A DNA stretch of 24,916 bases, taken from contig JADKCK010000071.1 of NCBI GenBank assembly GCA_016718845.1, forward strand, positions 1-24,916, written 5' to 3'. Shown piece after piece: positions 1 to 7,816 of this stretch (positions are counted from its first letter, which is position 1; the number at the start of each line of letters is the position of its first letter). Origin of the DNA: Sphingobacteriales bacterium (GTDB taxonomy: Bacteria; Bacteroidota; Bacteroidia; Chitinophagales; UBA2359). Position numbers and translations under genes: made by a program. Below the pieces are notes generated by a model, which was given only the letters and a program-made list of their open reading frames with translations, made no database searches and was not told the DNA's origin.

Positions 1-310
1 TCATTTAGACGTAATTCCAGACAATGTGGAAGATGAAGGACTGAAAACTGCTTATCAAGAAGCCGATAAATATACTTGGAAAAGAAGAACTTATTGCTTA
101 TGATAACCTAAGTATGCATGTACAAGACGAAAGAGGTGAAAAGAAATTAGCAGAAGAAAAAGCTATGGAAAAGGGTATGGAAAGGGTATGGAGAAAGGGT
201 ATGGAAAAGGAGTGATGACTGTTGCAAAAAAAATGAAAGACAAAGGTTTCTCATTTGCAGCTATTTCTGATATAACAGGACTCAGCGAGGAAGAAATTGA
301 AAAATTATAA
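1..310 (+). pseudogene. 3' relic of an Rpn-family nuclease/transposase gene, cut by the window edge
   Basis: The sequence encodes the C-terminal third of a PD-(D/E)XK Rpn-type protein of a different subfamily from the copies that follow. Reading starts in frame 2 (HLDVIPDNVEDEGLKTAYQ), shifts to frame 3 at about 72-83 (KEELIAYDNLSMHVQDERGE), and returns to frame 2 inside a run of EKGM repeats at about 180-210, ending with AAISDITGLSEEEIEKL at 308-310. Two compensating single-base indels therefore break it (stops at 101-103 and 213-215). The last 90 bases (222-311) are identical to the end of copy B at 2162-2251, although the bodies differ. The true 5' end lies outside the window, so only the tail can be judged. 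The family is known as recombination-promoting nucleases; this copy is not functional as read. Confidence 0.75.
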
Positions 311-313
311 ACT

Positions 314-352
314 GATACACCAAATTTGCAAATCTCGCAAATTTGGTGTATC
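314..352 (+). promoter_or_regulatory. Palindromic promoter of Rpn copy A (damaged -7 box)
   Basis: A perfect 16 bp inverted repeat (GATACACCAAATTTGC, loop AAATCTC, then its complement) occupies 314-352. In the sister sites it ends in a TATCTTTG box with a TTTG 20 bp upstream inside the left arm. Here the box reads TATCTTG, one T short, so the promoter is probably weakened. The same hairpin could also act as an end structure for the preceding relic. An operator role is inference. Confidence 0.55.
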
Positions 353-376
353 TTGCATTAAAATACTATTTGTATC

Positions 377-1268
377 ATGAAAAAGCAAAACAACTAATAC
401 GTTTTGATTGGGCAATGAAAAAAATGCTTCGCCACAAAGCCAATTTTGATATTTTGGAAGGATTTTTGACAGAACTTTTAGGCGAGAGCATAAAAATAAT
501 GCAAATTTTGGACAGCGAAAGCAACAAAGAAACCGAAAATGACAAGCATAATCGAGTAGATATTTTGGTGGAAAATAGCAAAAACGAACTAGTTATCATC
601 GAAGTACAAAATAGTAAAGAATACGACTACCTTCACCGAATTTTGTTTGGCACCTCAAAAGCCATAACCGAACACATCAAAGAGGGCGAACCTTATGCCA
701 AAGTAAAAAAAATAATTTCTGTAACAATTGCGTACTTCGACTTAGGGCAAGGTAAAGATTACGTATATCATGGAACAACCAACTTTAAAGGCATACATAA
801 AGGCGATATATTAAACTTATCAGGCAAGCAAAAGATTTGTATAATAAGGATAATCCAAACCAAATTTTTCCAGAATATTGGCTAATAAAAGTGGATAAAT
901 TTAACGACCGCGTAAAAGATAAATTGGACGAATGGATTTATTTTTTAAAAAACGGAGAAGTGCGCGACGATTTTACCGCTCAAGGTTTATCTGAAGCAAA
1001 AGATAAATTAGATAAGATGAAAATGAGCGAAACCGAATACAAAGCCTATCAACGCTACCTCAGAAACTTGCACGATATTGCCAGCGAACAACACACCAAA
1101 ATGGTTGATGCTGAAGAATGGCTGAAAAAGGGCGAAGAGAAGGGAATGGAGAAAGGAATGGAGAAAGGAATAAAATCTGTTGCAAGAAACATGAAACAAA
1201 TAGGGCTTGCTATTTCAGATATTGTAAAAGCTACTGGACTTAGCGAAGAGGAAATTGAAAAATTATAA
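377..1268 (+). pseudogene. Rpn-family PD-(D/E)XK nuclease/transposase, copy A, frameshifted
   Basis: Nearly identical to copies B (1336) and D (4452). The ATG at 377 is followed by five A's where copy B has six, so reading from it stops after a few codons; the body frame can be entered only from a TTG at 370. A second indel (four A's at 830-833 instead of five) shifts the frame after LSGKQK, and the rest (from DLYNKDNPNQIFPEYW) continues in another frame to 1268. The nuclease core is visible: HNRVDILVEN (Asp) and IIEVQNSKEYD (the E-x-Q form of the D/ExK motif). The tail has EKGMEKGMEKG repeats and ends TGLSEEEIEKL, like a small helix-turn-helix. With the damaged promoter, this is best read as a decaying copy. 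Homopolymer errors in a repeat assembly are an alternative for single indels. Confidence 0.8.
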
Positions 1269-1272
1269 AACA

Positions 1273-1314
1273 ATACGCCAAATTTGCAAATCTCGCAAAT
1301 TTGGTGTATCTTTG
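1273..1314 (+). promoter_or_regulatory. Palindromic promoter of Rpn copy B
   Basis: Inverted repeat ATACGCCAAATTTGC / GCAAATTTGGTGTAT (1273-1287 and 1295-1309, one G-T mismatch, loop AAATCTC) overlapping a TATCTTTG box at 1307-1314. A TTTG 20 bp upstream of the box, inside the left arm, fits the Bacteroidota -33 element. The copy B ATG follows 21 bp after the box. A DNA-binding factor on the palindrome would sit between -33 and -7 and block polymerase; that role is inferred. Confidence 0.6.
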
Positions 1315-1335
1315 CATTAAAATACTATTTGTATC

Positions 1336-2250
1336 ATGAAAAAAGCAAAACAGCTCATACGTTTTGATTGGGCAATGAAAAAAATGCTTCGCCACAAAGC
1401 CAATTTTGATATTTTGGAAGGATTTTTGACAGAACTTTTAGGCGAGAGCATAAAAATAATGCAAATTTTGGACAGCGAAAGCAACAAAGAAACCGAAAAC
1501 GACAAACATAATCGGGTAGATATTTTGGTGGAAAATAGCAAAAACGAGCTAGTTATCATCGAAGTGCAAAATAGCAAAGAATACGACTACCTTCACCGAA
1601 TTTTGTTTGGCACCTCAAAAGCCATAACCGAACACATCAAAGAGGGCGAACCTTATGCCAAAGTAAAAAAAGTAATTTCTGTAACAATTGCGTACTTCGA
1701 CTTAGGGCAAGGCAAAGATTACGTATATCATGGAACAACCAGCTTCAAAGGCATACATAAAGGCGATATATTAAACTTATCAGGCAAGCAAAAAGATTTG
1801 TATAATAAGGATAATCCCAGCCAAATTTTTCCGGAATATTGGCTAATAAAAGTGGATAAATTTAACGACCGCGTAAAAGATAAATTGGACGAATGGATTT
1901 ATTTTTAAAAAACGGAGAAGTGCGACGATTTTACCGCTCAAGGTTTATCTGAACAAAAGATAAATTAGATAAGATGAAAATGAGCGAAACCGAATACAAA
2001 GCCTATCAACGCTACCTCAGAAACTTGCACGATATTGCCAGCCAACAACATACGCTAATGGTTGATGCCGAAGAGCCATGAGATGAAGGCGAAGAAAAAG
2101 GAAGGGAGAAGGGAATGGAGAAGGGAATGAGGGAATGGAGAAATCAAAGGCAAAATCGAAATTGCAAAAAAAATGAAAGACAAAGGTTTCTCATTTGCAG
2201 CTATTTCTGATATAACAGGACTCAGCGAGGAAGAAATTGAAAAATTATAA
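1336..2250 (+). pseudogene. Rpn-family PD-(D/E)XK nuclease/transposase, copy B, truncated by frameshifts
   Basis: This is the only copy of this Rpn type in the window whose ATG is in frame with the body (MKKAKQLIRFDWAMKKML). It reads intact for 190 codons with the core HNRVDILVEN and IIEVQ, then stops after DEWIYF at 1906-1908 because one T of a six-T run is missing. Further losses follow: two bases in the GCGCGACG segment near 1923, one base near 1952, and several indels in the KGMEKG-type repeat at 2080-2160. The final 90 bases match the relic at 1-310 exactly, not copies A or D. The intact 190-residue part holds the whole nuclease core, so a truncated active protein cannot be excluded. Otherwise it is a pseudogene. 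Confidence 0.8.
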
Positions 2251-2254
2251 AACA

Positions 2255-2296
2255 ATACGCCAAATTTGCAAACCTCGCAAATTTGGCGTATCTTTG
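2255..2296 (+). promoter_or_regulatory. Palindromic promoter in front of psuK
   Basis: A perfect 15 bp inverted repeat (ATACGCCAAATTTGC at 2255-2269, loop AAACCTC, complement at 2277-2291) overlaps a TATCTTTG box at 2289-2296, with TTTG 20 bp upstream. It matches the palindromes in front of the Rpn copies and is the most symmetrical of the set. The psuK ATG lies 20 bp downstream of the box, giving a very short leader. The homology to the Rpn units ends just after the box, so psuK seems to use an Rpn-type promoter. Confidence 0.65.
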
Positions 2297-2315
2297 TATC
2301 CTAAAACACCCATTT

Positions 2316-3275
2316 ATGCCCCAAATACACGAAAAAAAAACAGTTGTTATCGGAGCTTCGATACTTGATGTTACGGGTATGCCAAATGTGGCGTTGATAA
2401 AAAACGATTCAAATCCAGGTCAGATTTTTATAACACCGGGCGGCGTTGCCCGTAATATTGCCGAAAATTTAGCGCTGTTAAACCTCGATGTAGATTTAAT
2501 TTCTGCTATTGGCAACGATGTATGGGGTAAAATTTTGCTCGATTTATGCCATCAATCAAACATAAAAACCAATCATTGTGTTTTTGCTGACAACGAATCT
2601 ACAGCTTTGTATCTGTCAATAAATAATTTACAGAAAAACTTAGAACTGGCAATTGTTAATACCGACATAATGAACAAACTAAGCCCCGGATATATAGAAA
2701 CAAAATCGGGTTTTATTAACCAATGTCCAATAATTATTGCCGAAACTAACCTTACAGAAGATACTTTGCGATATATTGTTGATGAATTTGCCAATATTCC
2801 CATTTTTTTAGATGTAGTATCAACAACCAAAGCAAAAAAAGTGAAAGATTTTATCGGAAAGTTTTATGCCATTAAACCAAATTTGGCAGAAGCCGAAACA
2901 CTTACGGGCATAAAAATGAAAAAACAAAGCGACTTATTGTTAATGGCAGATTATTTTATAACAAAAGGTGTGCAACAAATATACATAACAATGGGCAAAA
3001 AGGGGTGTTTTTATGCCAATAAATCGGAACGAGGCTTTGTCGAACAAATTAATATCGAGCCAGTAAATACGTCGGGCGCTGGCGATGCCTATATGGCAGG
3101 CTTGGTGTATAGCCATTTGCACCAAAAAACGCTACACGATTCTGCCGTTTTTGCAACAGCTATGTCTTTGGCTGCCTTAACAAATATAAACACCGTAAAT
3201 AAACATATAAACATAGATTTTGTTGAGAAAATCATAAAAACACACAAAATATGCTCGAAAAATACCTTGATATAA
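2316..3275 (+). CDS. psuK: Pseudouridine kinase, PfkB family
   Basis: A 319-residue sugar/nucleoside kinase of the ribokinase-PfkB family. It should phosphorylate pseudouridine to pseudouridine 5'-phosphate in the cytosol, feeding PsuG. The N-terminal PfkB signature is visible around residues 40-50 (TPGGVARNIAENL), and the C-terminal ATP-site/catalytic signature NTSGAGDAYMAG is near residue 250, with the likely catalytic base Asp257. The substrate is assigned from the neighbour: psuG starts inside the psuK 3' end (25 bp overlap), a pairing seen in pseudouridine-degrading bacteria. The ATG at 2316 was chosen over an upstream TTG at 2283, which lies inside the promoter palindrome. Length is normal for the family. 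Expression probably starts at the TATCTTTG box at 2289. Confidence 0.88.
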   Translation: MPQIHEKKTVVIGASILDVTGMPNVALIKNDSNPGQIFITPGGVARNIAENLALLNLDVDLISAIGNDVWGKILLDLCHQSNIKTNHCVFADNESTALYLSINNLQKNLELAIVNTDIMNKLSPGYIETKSGFINQCPIIIAETNLTEDTLRYIVDEFANIPIFLDVVSTTKAKKVKDFIGKFYAIKPNLAEAETLTGIKMKKQSDLLLMADYFITKGVQQIYITMGKKGCFYANKSERGFVEQINIEPVNTSGAGDAYMAGLVYSHLHQKTLHDSAVFATAMSLAALTNINTVNKHINIDFVEKIIKTHKICSKNTLI

Positions 3276-4183
3276 AGCCCGAAATAAAACAAAGTTTGGC
3301 AGAAAATAAGCCTGTTGTAGCACTCGAATCAACGATTATTGCACACGGAATGCCCTACCCCCAAAACGTAGAAACTGCCAAAAGATGCGAGCAGATAATT
3401 CGCGAAAATGGAGCTATACCAGCAACAATTGGTATTATAAATGGCATTTTAAAGGTTGGATTAAGCGCCGAAGAGCTAGAAATAATGGGTAAATCGCCAA
3501 ATATGATGAAAGTTAGCCGGCGCGATATTCCTTTGGTGGTTGCGCAAAAAATTCATGGGGCTACAACGGTTGCTTCTACAATGATAATTGCAAATATGGC
3601 AGGTATCAAAGTTTTTGTAACGGGTGGCATTGGCGGTGTTCATCGCGGGGCAGCATCAACTTTCGATATTTCTGCCGATTTAACCGAACTGGCTAACACC
3701 AATGTGGCAGTTGTTTGCGCAGGAGCAAAATCTATTTTAGATTTAGGTTTAACCTTAGAATATTTAGAAACCCAAGGTGTGCCTATAATTGGCTATCAAA
3801 CCGACGAACTGCCCGCATTTTATACCCGAAAAAGTGGCTTAAAATTGGTGCAATGGTGCGAAAATATAGAAGATATTGCGTCTATTATTAACATTAAGTG
3901 GCATTTAAATTTAAAAGGCGGCGTTGTAGTGGCAAATCCAGTACCCGAAGAATTTGCCATGGATTTTGACTATATGACCAACTGCATAGACAATGCCCTA
4001 AAAAAAGCCGAACAATTGGGTATTAAAGGAAAAGAAACTACGCCATTTTTATTAGCCGAAATAAAAAAAATTACACAAGGCAAAAGCCTAGATACCAATA
4101 TTCAGCTTGTTTTTAATAATGCAAAAGTAGGTGCTATGTTGGCTAAATCATTGAGTAAATTTGATACCGACTTAAGCAAGTAG
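3251..4183 (+). CDS. psuG: Pseudouridine-5'-phosphate glycosidase
   Basis: A 310-residue protein clearly of the PsuG (indigoidine synthase A-like) family. It cleaves the C-C glycosidic bond of pseudouridine 5'-phosphate, giving uracil and ribose 5-phosphate (the reaction is reversible). Conserved segments in order: VVALESTIIAHGMPYPQN (Glu26), ATIGIINGILKVGLS, VSRRDIPLV, TGGIGGVHRGA, TFDISADLTELA (Asp143), and VCAGAKSILDLG (Lys160, the expected Schiff-base lysine). These match the Glu-Asp-Lys set known for the E. coli enzyme by spacing; the numbering here is my own count. The gene overlaps psuK by 25 bp, so the two are translationally coupled in one operon. No further nucleoside-uptake gene is next to it. 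The protein looks complete. Confidence 0.93.
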   Translation: MLEKYLDIKPEIKQSLAENKPVVALESTIIAHGMPYPQNVETAKRCEQIIRENGAIPATIGIINGILKVGLSAEELEIMGKSPNMMKVSRRDIPLVVAQKIHGATTVASTMIIANMAGIKVFVTGGIGGVHRGAASTFDISADLTELANTNVAVVCAGAKSILDLGLTLEYLETQGVPIIGYQTDELPAFYTRKSGLKLVQWCENIEDIASIINIKWHLNLKGGVVVANPVPEEFAMDFDYMTNCIDNALKKAEQLGIKGKETTPFLLAEIKKITQGKSLDTNIQLVFNNAKVGAMLAKSLSKFDTDLSK

Positions 4184-4221
4184 TAATCAGTTACTTTACA
4201 TAAGTTATTCAACTAAATGTA

Positions 4222-4306
4222 CCTGCCCCGCTTGACGCGGAATCGGTCTTTTTTGGGGGTGATGCTTGGTTTACCCTAAAAGCACAGTCTATGGCACCCC
4301 CAAAGC
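4222..4306 (+). repeat. REP-like repeat unit R1
   Basis: About 85 bp between psuG and the fourth Rpn promoter. It contains a 10 bp inverted repeat, TTTGGGGGTG (4252-4261) and CACCCCCAAA (4295-4304), and a GCCCCGCTTGACGCGG segment. The reverse complement of 8222-8327 has the same order of motifs (CCCCGCTTTACGCGG, GGGGGTGATG, GGCACCCCC), so these are two diverged copies in opposite orientation. The stem could also help terminate psuKG transcription. Confidence 0.6.
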
Positions 4307-4398
4307 AAAGCAAGCGCAAACACCCAAGCAAAACATTTCCGTGTCTGTATCAAAATTATAGCAAACTTTTTATAAATTGCTTACCACTAAACATACTT

Positions 4399-4437
4399 CA
4401 CCAAATTTGCAAATCTCGCAAATTTGGTGTATCTTTG
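4399..4437 (+). promoter_or_regulatory. Palindromic promoter of Rpn copy D
   Basis: Inverted repeat CACCAAATTTGC / GCAAATTTGGTG (4399-4410 and 4418-4429, loop AAATCTC) followed at once by TATCTTTG (4430-4437), with TTTG at 4406-4409 exactly 20 bp upstream of the box. Sequence identity with copies A and B starts at the left arm, so the palindrome is the left boundary of the duplicated Rpn unit. Confidence 0.65.
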
Positions 4438-4451
4438 CATTAAAATACTAT

Positions 4452-5366
4452 TTGTATCATGAAAAAGCAAAACAACTAATACGTTTTGATTGGGCAATGA
4501 AAAAAATGCTTCGCCACAAAGCCAATTTTGATATTTTGGAAGGATTTTTGACCGAACTTTTAGGCGAGAGCATAAAAATAATGCAAATTTTGGACAGCGA
4601 AAGCAACAAAGAAACCGAAAATGACAAGCATAATCGAGTAGATATTTTGGTGGAAAATAGCAAAAACGAGCTAGTTATCATCGAAGTGCAAAATAGTAAA
4701 GAATACGACTACCTTCACCGAATTTTGTTTGGCACCTCAAAAGCCATAACCGAACACATCAAAGAGGGCGAACCTTATGCCAAAGTAAAAAAAATAATTT
4801 CTGTAACAATTGCGTACTTCGACTTAGGGCAAGGTAAAGATTACGTATATCATGGAACCACTAACTTTAAAGGCATACATAAAGGCGATATATTAAACTT
4901 ATCAGGCAAACAAAAAGATTTGTATAATAAGGATAATCCCAGCCAAATTTTTCCGGAATATTGGCTAATAAAAGTGGATAAATTTAACGACCGCGTAAAA
5001 GATAAATTGGACGAATGGATTTATTTTTTAAAAAACGGAGAAGTGCGCGACGATTTTACCGCTCAAGGTTTATCTGAAGCAAAAGATAAATTAGATAAGA
5101 TGAAAATGAGCGAAACCGAATACAAAGACTATCAACGCTACCTAAGAAACTTGCACGATATTGCCAGCGAACAACACACCAAAATGGCTGATGCACAAGT
5201 AGCCATAGCCGAAGCCGAAAAAAAAGCGGAACTAAGGGGTAAAATGGAGGGCGAATTAAAGGGTAAAATTGAAATTGCAAAAAAACTAAAACAAATGGGG
5301 TTACCTATTGCCGATATTGCAACGGCAACAGGCTTAAGCCAAACCGAAGTAGAAAATTTGCAATAA
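4452..5366 (+). CDS. Rpn-family recombination-promoting nuclease/putative transposase, copy D (full length)
   Basis: The only copy of this Rpn type in the window with an unbroken body, about 304 residues from a TTG at 4452. The usual ATG (4459) is out of frame because of the same one-A loss seen in copy A. The first in-frame ATG is 4497, which would drop the conserved IRFDWA start. Core PD-(D/E)XK residues are present: FLTELLGE, HNRVDILVEN (Asp) and IIEVQ (Glu-x-Gln). The C-terminal part is coiled, with a charged stretch (AIAEAEKKAELRGKMEGELKG) and an HTH-like end (ADIATATGLSQTEVENL). That tail differs from copies A and B. The family comprises DNA endonucleases reported to stimulate RecA-independent recombination in E. 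coli. Whether this copy is translated depends on the weak start codon. A strong terminator follows at 5386. Confidence 0.75.
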   Translation: MYHEKAKQLIRFDWAMKKMLRHKANFDILEGFLTELLGESIKIMQILDSESNKETENDKHNRVDILVENSKNELVIIEVQNSKEYDYLHRILFGTSKAITEHIKEGEPYAKVKKIISVTIAYFDLGQGKDYVYHGTTNFKGIHKGDILNLSGKQKDLYNKDNPSQIFPEYWLIKVDKFNDRVKDKLDEWIYFLKNGEVRDDFTAQGLSEAKDKLDKMKMSETEYKDYQRYLRNLHDIASEQHTKMADAQVAIAEAEKKAELRGKMEGELKGKIEIAKKLKQMGLPIADIATATGLSQTEVENLQ

Positions 5367-5385
5367 CTTTTGGGGCTTTGCATAT

Positions 5386-5431
5386 AAACAACAACTGCCG
5401 CCGTATTAAATTACGGCGGCAGTTGTTGTTT
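5386..5431. terminator. Bidirectional terminator between Rpn copy D and the EF-G paralogue
   Basis: Perfect 20 bp inverted repeat with arms AAACAACAACTGCCGCCGTA and its complement around the 6-base loop TTAAAT. It lies between two convergent genes (ends at 5366 and 5491) and is symmetrical, so it can serve both strands. Confidence 0.9.
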
Positions 5432-5490
5432 GCTTAATTTTGATACCAAACGCCACAAAAAACGCTAATTATGGCAGTATCAAACCTATG

Positions 5491-7626
5491 TTAATGCACC
5501 TCGTGGTGTGCTGTTTTGGCGTATTCTTCTATCAGTTTTTGTTGCAGCTCGGCAGGCACGGTGGCGTAATCGGCAAAACGTTGGGTGTGTTTGGCACGCC
5601 CTTGTGTAAGCGAGCGTAGGGTTGATGAGTATTTGTACAACTCGGCTAAGGGTACTCGGGCGCTTATTTTTTGATAATGTCCATCGGCATCAATACCCAT
5701 AATAATGGCACGGCGTGTTTGTAGGTCGCCCATTACATCGCCCATGGTTTCGCCGCTACACATTACCTCTACATCGTAGATAGGCTCTAATAGTTGGGGG
5801 TTAGCATCTTGAAAACCTTGTTTAAATGCCATTGTGCCAGCTAGCTTAAATGCCATATCGTTCGAGTCAACGGCGTGCATTTTACCATCGTACACACTAA
5901 CCCGCACATCGCGCACATACGAGCCAGTGAGGGGTCCATTTGTCATTTTTTCCATAATACCTTTTACAATAGCACTCATGTATTTGGTATCTATTGAGCC
6001 GCCCACTATGCAGTTTAAAAACACTAGTTTGCCACCCCAATCAAGGTCGTGCACTTGTGTGTCGCGCACATTAAAACCCGATGGGTTAGGCATGCCTTCG
6101 TAGTAAGGCTCTATGAGCATGTGTACCTCGCCAAACTGTCCTGCTCCGCCCGATTGTTTTTTGTGTCGGTATTGCGATTGTGCCGATTTGCGAATGGTTT
6201 CGCGGTACGATATACGTGGTTTATCGAAATTAACTTTTACTTTGTATAGATTTTCTAGCTCCCATTTGGCAATATTAAGGTGCAGCTCGCCTTGTCCGTG
6301 CAATAGGGCTTGTTGTAGCTCGTGCGAGTATTCGTAGATGATGGTGTTGTCGCTTTCGTGCAAACGATGCAGGGCTTGTGTCACTTTGTCCATATCGTTT
6401 TTGTTTTCGGTGGTAATAGCAACGGTTATGCGCGGTGCCGGAAACTGGATAGGGAAGATATGGAACGGATGGTCGCGCTCGTAAAGGGTGCTGTTGGTAA
6501 TGGTGCCTTTTAGTTTTACGCTTGCCCCAATATCGCCTGCTTTAAGGCTGGTTACGGCAGTGCGGTTTTTGCCATTTAAGATGTACAACTGTGCTACTCG
6601 CTCGGTAATATCCGATTTTGAGTTGACCAACTCTTGCCCAATGCGCACCTCGCCCGAGCAAACTTTAAACAGCGACATATCGCCCAAATGTGGCTCGGAT
6701 ATAGTTTTAAACACAAACAAACAAACGGGTCCGCTTGGGTCGCAGTCTAGTGTTTTGCCACTTTCGCGTTTTGCTGGTGGCATGTCTTGTGCCGATGGGG
6801 CAATGTCGTGGATAAAACCTAAGATGCGCCCGCTGCCCATATCGCGTTTTGCCGAGCAACAAAACACCGGAAACAAATCGTGGTGAATCATGGCTAATTT
6901 AAAGCCTTCGGCTAGTTCTTCTTCGCTTAGTTCGCCTTTATCAAAATACGCTTCCATTAACTTATCGTCGTGTACGGCTACTGCTTCAACAAGGGTGTTG
7001 TGTAGCTCGTTGGCTCGTTGGCGTTCGGTGTCGGGTATGGGCAATTTTTCGGGTTTGCCTCCGTTAGGACCAAACTTGTACATCGTCATTTTTAGCACAT
7101 CTATAATGGCATTAAAACCCACGCCTTCGTTAAGTGGATACTGAACCAAGGTTACTTTATCGCCAAAACGCTCGCGGGCTTGGTTAAAAGTAGCTTCAAA
7201 ATCCGATTTTTCGCCATCAACCTGATTGATAACAAACATCATTGGCGTTTCGAACTGCTCGGTGTACTCCCAGATAATCTCCGAGCCTACCTCTACGCCA
7301 CTTTGCGCATTAAGTACCATCAAACCGGTATCGGCTACGCGCAGTGCCGATATGATTTCGCCCACAAAATCGTCGAAGCCGGGCGTGTCCAACAAGTTAA
7401 TTTTGTTGTCTTTCCATGCCAAATGCAGCAACGAGCCAAAAACCGAATTGCCTCGCTGCCGTTCTATCTCGTGATAGTCAGAAACAGTGTTTTGCTCCTC
7501 AACGGAGCCACGTCGAGTAATTTCGCCAGCCTCGAACAACATGGCTTCGGTAAGGGTTGTTTTACCCGAGCCTGCGTGTCCAAGAATGGCAACATTTTTG
7601 ATTTTCTGTGTGTCAAATACTTTCAT
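5491..7626 (-). CDS. Elongation factor G paralogue (EF-G2-like) with atypical GTPase motifs
   Basis: A 711-residue translation factor with the full EF-G domain order. G1 is GHAGSGKTT (residues 16-24). The usual RGITI switch I reads RGNSV (58-62). G3 is DTPGFDDF: Phe84 stands where EF-G has the catalytic histidine of DTPGH. G4 is NQVD (134-137) instead of NKxD. Domain IV begins near SYRETIRKSAQSQYRHKKQ and has about 25 extra residues (starting YYEGMPNPSGF) before VFLNCIVGG. Domain V ends in GRAKHTQRF. Canonical EF-G moves tRNA and mRNA through the ribosome using GTP; these changes suggest weak or absent GTP hydrolysis. I recall a Bacteroides EF-G2 reported to work without GTPase activity, which fits, but orthology is inferred. 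The gene is single, faces the Rpn gene, and its upstream region shows no clear TAnnTTTG box. Confidence 0.9.
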   Translation of the reverse strand: MKVFDTQKIKNVAILGHAGSGKTTLTEAMLFEAGEITRRGSVEEQNTVSDYHEIERQRGNSVFGSLLHLAWKDNKINLLDTPGFDDFVGEIISALRVADTGLMVLNAQSGVEVGSEIIWEYTEQFETPMMFVINQVDGEKSDFEATFNQARERFGDKVTLVQYPLNEGVGFNAIIDVLKMTMYKFGPNGGKPEKLPIPDTERQRANELHNTLVEAVAVHDDKLMEAYFDKGELSEEELAEGFKLAMIHHDLFPVFCCSAKRDMGSGRILGFIHDIAPSAQDMPPAKRESGKTLDCDPSGPVCLFVFKTISEPHLGDMSLFKVCSGEVRIGQELVNSKSDITERVAQLYILNGKNRTAVTSLKAGDIGASVKLKGTITNSTLYERDHPFHIFPIQFPAPRITVAITTENKNDMDKVTQALHRLHESDNTIIYEYSHELQQALLHGQGELHLNIAKWELENLYKVKVNFDKPRISYRETIRKSAQSQYRHKKQSGGAGQFGEVHMLIEPYYEGMPNPSGFNVRDTQVHDLDWGGKLVFLNCIVGGSIDTKYMSAIVKGIMEKMTNGPLTGSYVRDVRVSVYDGKMHAVDSNDMAFKLAGTMAFKQGFQDANPQLLEPIYDVEVMCSGETMGDVMGDLQTRRAIIMGIDADGHYQKISARVPLAELYKYSSTLRSLTQGRAKHTQRFADYATVPAELQQKLIEEYAKTAHHEVH

Positions 7627-7740
7627 AGCAAAATTTTTTAAGCGATGAGTTGTTAATTATAAATGATGAGCAATGAGTTGCAAATAACTAAAGTTATGGT
7701 GTAGCACTAATGGATACCAACACTAAAATGTGTTTGGTGG

Positions 7741-7776
7741 GCTGGCTGCACTAACAGTGCTGCGGGAGTGCCGCCT
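7741..7776 (+). repeat. REP-like repeat unit R2 (partial)
   Basis: GGCTGCACTAACAGTGCTGC followed by GGGAGTGCCGCC. The segment recurs almost unchanged in direct orientation at 8223-8256, on the other side of the TIR element at 7817-8205. It contains the small inverted repeat GCACT-AAC-AGTGC. The rest of 7627-7740 holds no gene or motif I can support. Confidence 0.6.
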
Positions 7777-7816
7777 ACCGAAGGACAAGAGGATGATTTT
7801 AAAGTAAATGTCTCTC

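Noticed and set aside
343..376. N-terminal extension MVYLALKYYLYHE of Rpn copy A from a TTG
   Set aside because: It lies inside the promoter palindrome and upstream of any plausible transcript start.
1..2250. CRISPR-like array suggested by regularly spaced palindromes
   Set aside because: Spacing is about 950 bp with gene copies in between, and there are no short spacers or cas genes.
5834..7641. Long plus-strand open frames opposite the EF-G gene
   Set aside because: They are antisense shadows of a well-conserved translation factor gene; none shows a recognisable motif or promoter.
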